Assembly (NCBI GenBank): GCA_035552275.1
Contig: DASZLR010000294.1
Coordinates: 1 to 14,211, forward strand
From: DASVLX01 sp035552275
Lineage (GTDB): Bacteria > Actinomycetota > Actinomycetes > Mycobacteriales > Pseudonocardiaceae
Length of the DNA stretch: 14,211 nt
Direction of reading: 5' to 3'
Made by a program: the position numbers and the translations under genes. How positions within the stretch are numbered: position 1 is the stretch's first letter; every line of letters starts with the position of its first letter. The notes under the pieces were generated by a model. The model had not been told where the DNA came from, did not search any database, and saw only the letters and a program-made list of their open reading frames with translations. Positions 13,821-14,211 of this stretch are shown piece after piece.

Positions 13821-14211
13821 TCAGTCGATGGGCACCGAGTCCAGCAGTTTCAGCACCGCCCGAGCGTGTGCGGTGGCGAAGTCGGCGACCGCCTTGGCGT
13901 ATGGGTCGGCGTTCGCCTCCTTGGCCGCCGCCCGCGATCCCTCGACCTGGGCCGTGTATGCGGCGCGAGCGGTGTCCACCAGGCTCGCCCGCTGTTTCGG
14001 GGTCAGCGCCTGGGCGTGCACCACGCGCAGGATCAGCGGGCTGCGCAGGTGGTCCGGGCCGGCCTCGGAGACCAGCCAGGACTTGAAGGTCCGCTTGCCG
14101 GCGGCGGTGATCACGTACTGCTGGCTCGACCGGGGGCCCTGCTTGCCGAGGCGGACCAGGCCGGCCTCGGCCAGCGCGGGCAGCTCCCGGTAGACCTGGC
14201 TGCGGGTGACG
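13821..14211 (-). CDS. PadR-family transcriptional regulator (partial)
   Basis: The last ~130 residues of a regulator whose beginning lies beyond the right edge of the window. The visible start (VTRSQVYRELPALAEAGLVR) is the recognition part of a PadR winged helix. The wing follows (SSQQYVITAAGKRTFKSWL), then a helical C-terminal dimerisation domain rich in Ala (LTPKQRASLVDTARAAY...). The first in-frame start inside the window, GTG at 14114, falls in the middle of the wing and is not the real start. PadR proteins are usually repressors responding to small phenolic or drug-like ligands; no target can be named here. It ends 57 bp before prfB. Confidence 0.85.
   Translation of the reverse strand, partial: VTRSQVYRELPALAEAGLVRLGKQGPRSSQQYVITAAGKRTFKSWLVSEAGPDHLRSPLILRVVHAQALTPKQRASLVDTARAAYTAQVEGSRAAAKEANADPYAKAVADFATAHARAVLKLLDSVPID

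Overview
The window is high-GC actinobacterial DNA, with strong C/G codon bias, GTG and TTG starts, and the block prfB-ftsE-ftsX-smpB that is typical of Actinomycetia. The iniB/iniA/iniC-type genes point to the mycobacterial-pseudonocardial-nakamurellal side of the phylum, but nothing seen here fixes the genus.

Left part (1-652): no large gene. A 51-bp stretch at 13-63 is a decayed copy of an internal piece of the neighbouring iniC-like gene. It is followed by a run of hairpins (about 200-298) and then a small one-TM protein ORF (320-589) with a strong Shine-Dalgarno.

Middle (653-10066): two divergent transcription units. Leftward are an iniB-like gene (very acidic, lysine-free protein), an iniA-like dynamin GTPase and an iniC-like dynamin GTPase. 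iniA and iniC overlap by 4 bp. iniB and iniA are separated by two perfect hairpins, the second followed by a T run, which looks like an intra-operon terminator or attenuator. Rightward are a membrane-anchored Hsp70-like protein whose ATPase motifs look degenerate, and 8 bp downstream a 900-residue ATP-binding LuxR-type (LAL/MalT-like) regulator. The 292-bp divergent control region holds repeated TAGGGGAT sites resembling MalT boxes and two tandem TGGGC...GCCCA palindromes. I read this as one envelope-stress module: a regulator and an Hsp70-like membrane protein controlling or serving a pair of membrane-remodelling dynamins and IniB.

Right part (10276-14211): housekeeping genes on the minus strand: prfB (release factor 2, with SPY in place of the usual SPF codon-recognition motif), ftsE and ftsX (divisome ABC system controlling peptidoglycan hydrolysis), and smpB (trans-translation). 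A PadR-family regulator, cut by the window end, lies upstream of prfB. No tmRNA gene, tRNA, rRNA, CRISPR or insertion sequence was seen.
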